A stretch of 64,000 bases of DNA from Amia ocellicauda (lineage: Eukaryota; Chordata; Actinopteri; Amiiformes; Amiidae). The notes under the pieces were generated by a model that searched no databases, was not told the origin of the DNA, and saw only the letters and a program-made list of their open reading frames with translations. The DNA lies in contig NC_089851.1 in NCBI RefSeq assembly GCF_036373705.1, positions 56,314,997 to 56,378,996 on the forward strand. The letters are read 5' to 3'. The position numbers and the translations under genes are program-made. Positions 62,901-64,000 of this stretch are shown piece after piece (the first letter of the stretch is position 1; each line of letters begins with the position of its first letter).

Positions 62901-64000
62901 AACTCTCTTGCTTGCTATCGCTCCCCCAATGGTCAGTAGCATAGTAGCATAACAGCAGATCACGGACCACTGTCAATCAGATGCTTGCCTTGCCGTCCAT
63001 CCATCCATCCATCTATCTATCAATCTATCAATGACTCTCGATATCTAACTCTCTTACTTGCTATCGCTCCCCCAATGGTCAGTAGCATAGTAGCATAACA
63101 GCAGATCACGGACCACTGTCAATCAGATGCTTGCCTTGCCGTCCATCCATCCATCCATCTATCTATCTATCTATCAATGACTCTCGATATCTAACTCTCT
63201 TACTTGCTATCGCTCCCCCAATGGTCAGTAGCATAGTAGCATAACAGCAGATCACGGACCACTGTCAATCAGATGCTTGCCTTGCCGTCCATCCATCCAT
63301 CTATCTATCTATCTATCTATCTATGACTCTTGATATCTAACTCTCTTGCTTGCTATCGCTCCCCCAATGGTCAGTAGCATAGTAGCATAACAGCAGATCA
63401 CGGACCACTGTCACTCAGATGCTTGCCTTGCCGTCCATCCATCCATCCATCTATCTATCTATCTATCAATGACTCTCGATATCTAACTCTCTTACTTGCT
63501 ATCGCTCCCCCAATGGTCAGTAGCATAGTAGCATAACAGCAGATCACGGACCACTGTCAATCAGATGCTTGCCTTGCCGTCCATCCATCCATCCATCTAT
63601 CTATCAATCTATCAATGACTCTCGATATCTAACTCTCTTACTTGCTATCGCTCCCCCAATGGTCAGTAGCATAGTAGCATAACAGCAGATCACGGACCAC
63701 TGTCAATCAGATGCTTGCCTTGCCGTCCATCCATCCATCCATCTATCTATCTATCTATCAATGACTCTCGATATCTAACTCTCTTACTTGCTATCGCTCC
63801 CCCAATGGTCAGTAGCATAGTAGCATAACAGCAGATCACGGACCACTGTCAATCAGATGCTTGCCTTGCCGTCCATCCATCCATCTATCCATCTACCTAT
63901 CTATGACTCTTGATATCTAACTCTCTTGCTTGCTATCGCTCCCCCAATGGTCAGTAGCATAGTAGCATAACAGCAGATCACGGACCACTGTCAATCAGAT

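Larger units (their letters stand above)
26301..64000. repeat. Satellite array segment G2 (uninterrupted distal array)
   Basis: About 37.7 kb, roughly 260 monomers, with no gene and no non-satellite insertion; it runs off the window end. Monomer types are recognised by ATTGCTCCC with GCATTGTAG and CCAATGTC, by TTGATATCGC with GATCTCGG, by CCACCCATCC with CTACC, by GTCACTCAG, and by CTTACTTGC. These types recur in fixed runs, so the array is made of higher-order blocks. Every monomer keeps the same orientation. Confidence 0.97.

Noticed and set aside
1-64000. Monomer as a tRNA-derived element
   Set aside because: No A-box/B-box pair or cloverleaf in the monomer core.
1-64000. CENP-B box in the monomer
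   Set aside because: I looked for TTCGNNNNANNCGGG on both strands of the consensus and did not find it.
1-64000. Telomeric or subtelomeric repeats
   Set aside because: No TTAGGG-type runs on either strand.

Overview
The window is a eukaryotic, almost entirely non-coding tandem-repeat landscape. About 58 kb of the 64 kb is one satellite family with a monomer of roughly 142-150 bp (about 400 copies, estimated by dividing length by period). The array runs off both ends of the window. Each monomer is a fairly constant core of about 110 bp followed by a compound tetranucleotide tail, (CCAT)n then (CTAT)n, of variable length. I see no convincing protein-coding gene; the open frames present are translations of microsatellites or of tRNA islands.

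The array is broken by six related, non-satellite islands of about 860-950 bp, at about 4.9, 9.1, 11.4, 16.7, 20.9 and 23.2 kb. Each has the same layout: tRNA-Asn(GTT) on +, a 164-bp spacer, a convergent tRNA-Thr(TGT) on -, an (AAAAC)n microsatellite, a unique spacer of about 286 bp, tRNA-Thr(AGT) on -, and a short (GCT)n stretch that runs back into the satellite. That gives 18 tRNA or tRNA-like genes. They lack introns and an encoded CCA. An A34 threonine anticodon (AGT, normally edited to inosine) is a eukaryotic trait, and the genes resemble animal tRNAs. Frequent CpG to TpG/CpA differences suggest heavy germline CpG methylation, so an animal, possibly a vertebrate, is my best guess. I cannot name the species.

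The first 25 kb is itself duplicated. About 1.42-13.14 kb (islands 1-3) is repeated in tandem at about 13.14-24.95 kb (islands 4-6), with both edges inside CTAT tracts. Island pairs 1/4, 2/5 and 3/6 are sister copies. From about 24.2 to 26.3 kb the monomers are of an island-proximal type. From about 26.3 kb to the end the array is uninterrupted and built of nested higher-order repeats (7-, 8-, 10-, 11- and about 29-34-monomer blocks).

No island keeps all three tRNAs in canonical form. Islands 1/4 have a tRNA-Asn with C56 lost from the B box, islands 2/5 a tRNA-Thr(AGT) with G19 lost, and islands 3/6 a tRNA-Asn with an acceptor-stem mismatch. All six tRNA-Thr(TGT) copies share a C6-A67 mismatch. 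The picture is a tRNA cluster caught up in satellite amplification, its genes partly decaying. A barrier or TFIIIC-binding role for the islands is possible but unproven.
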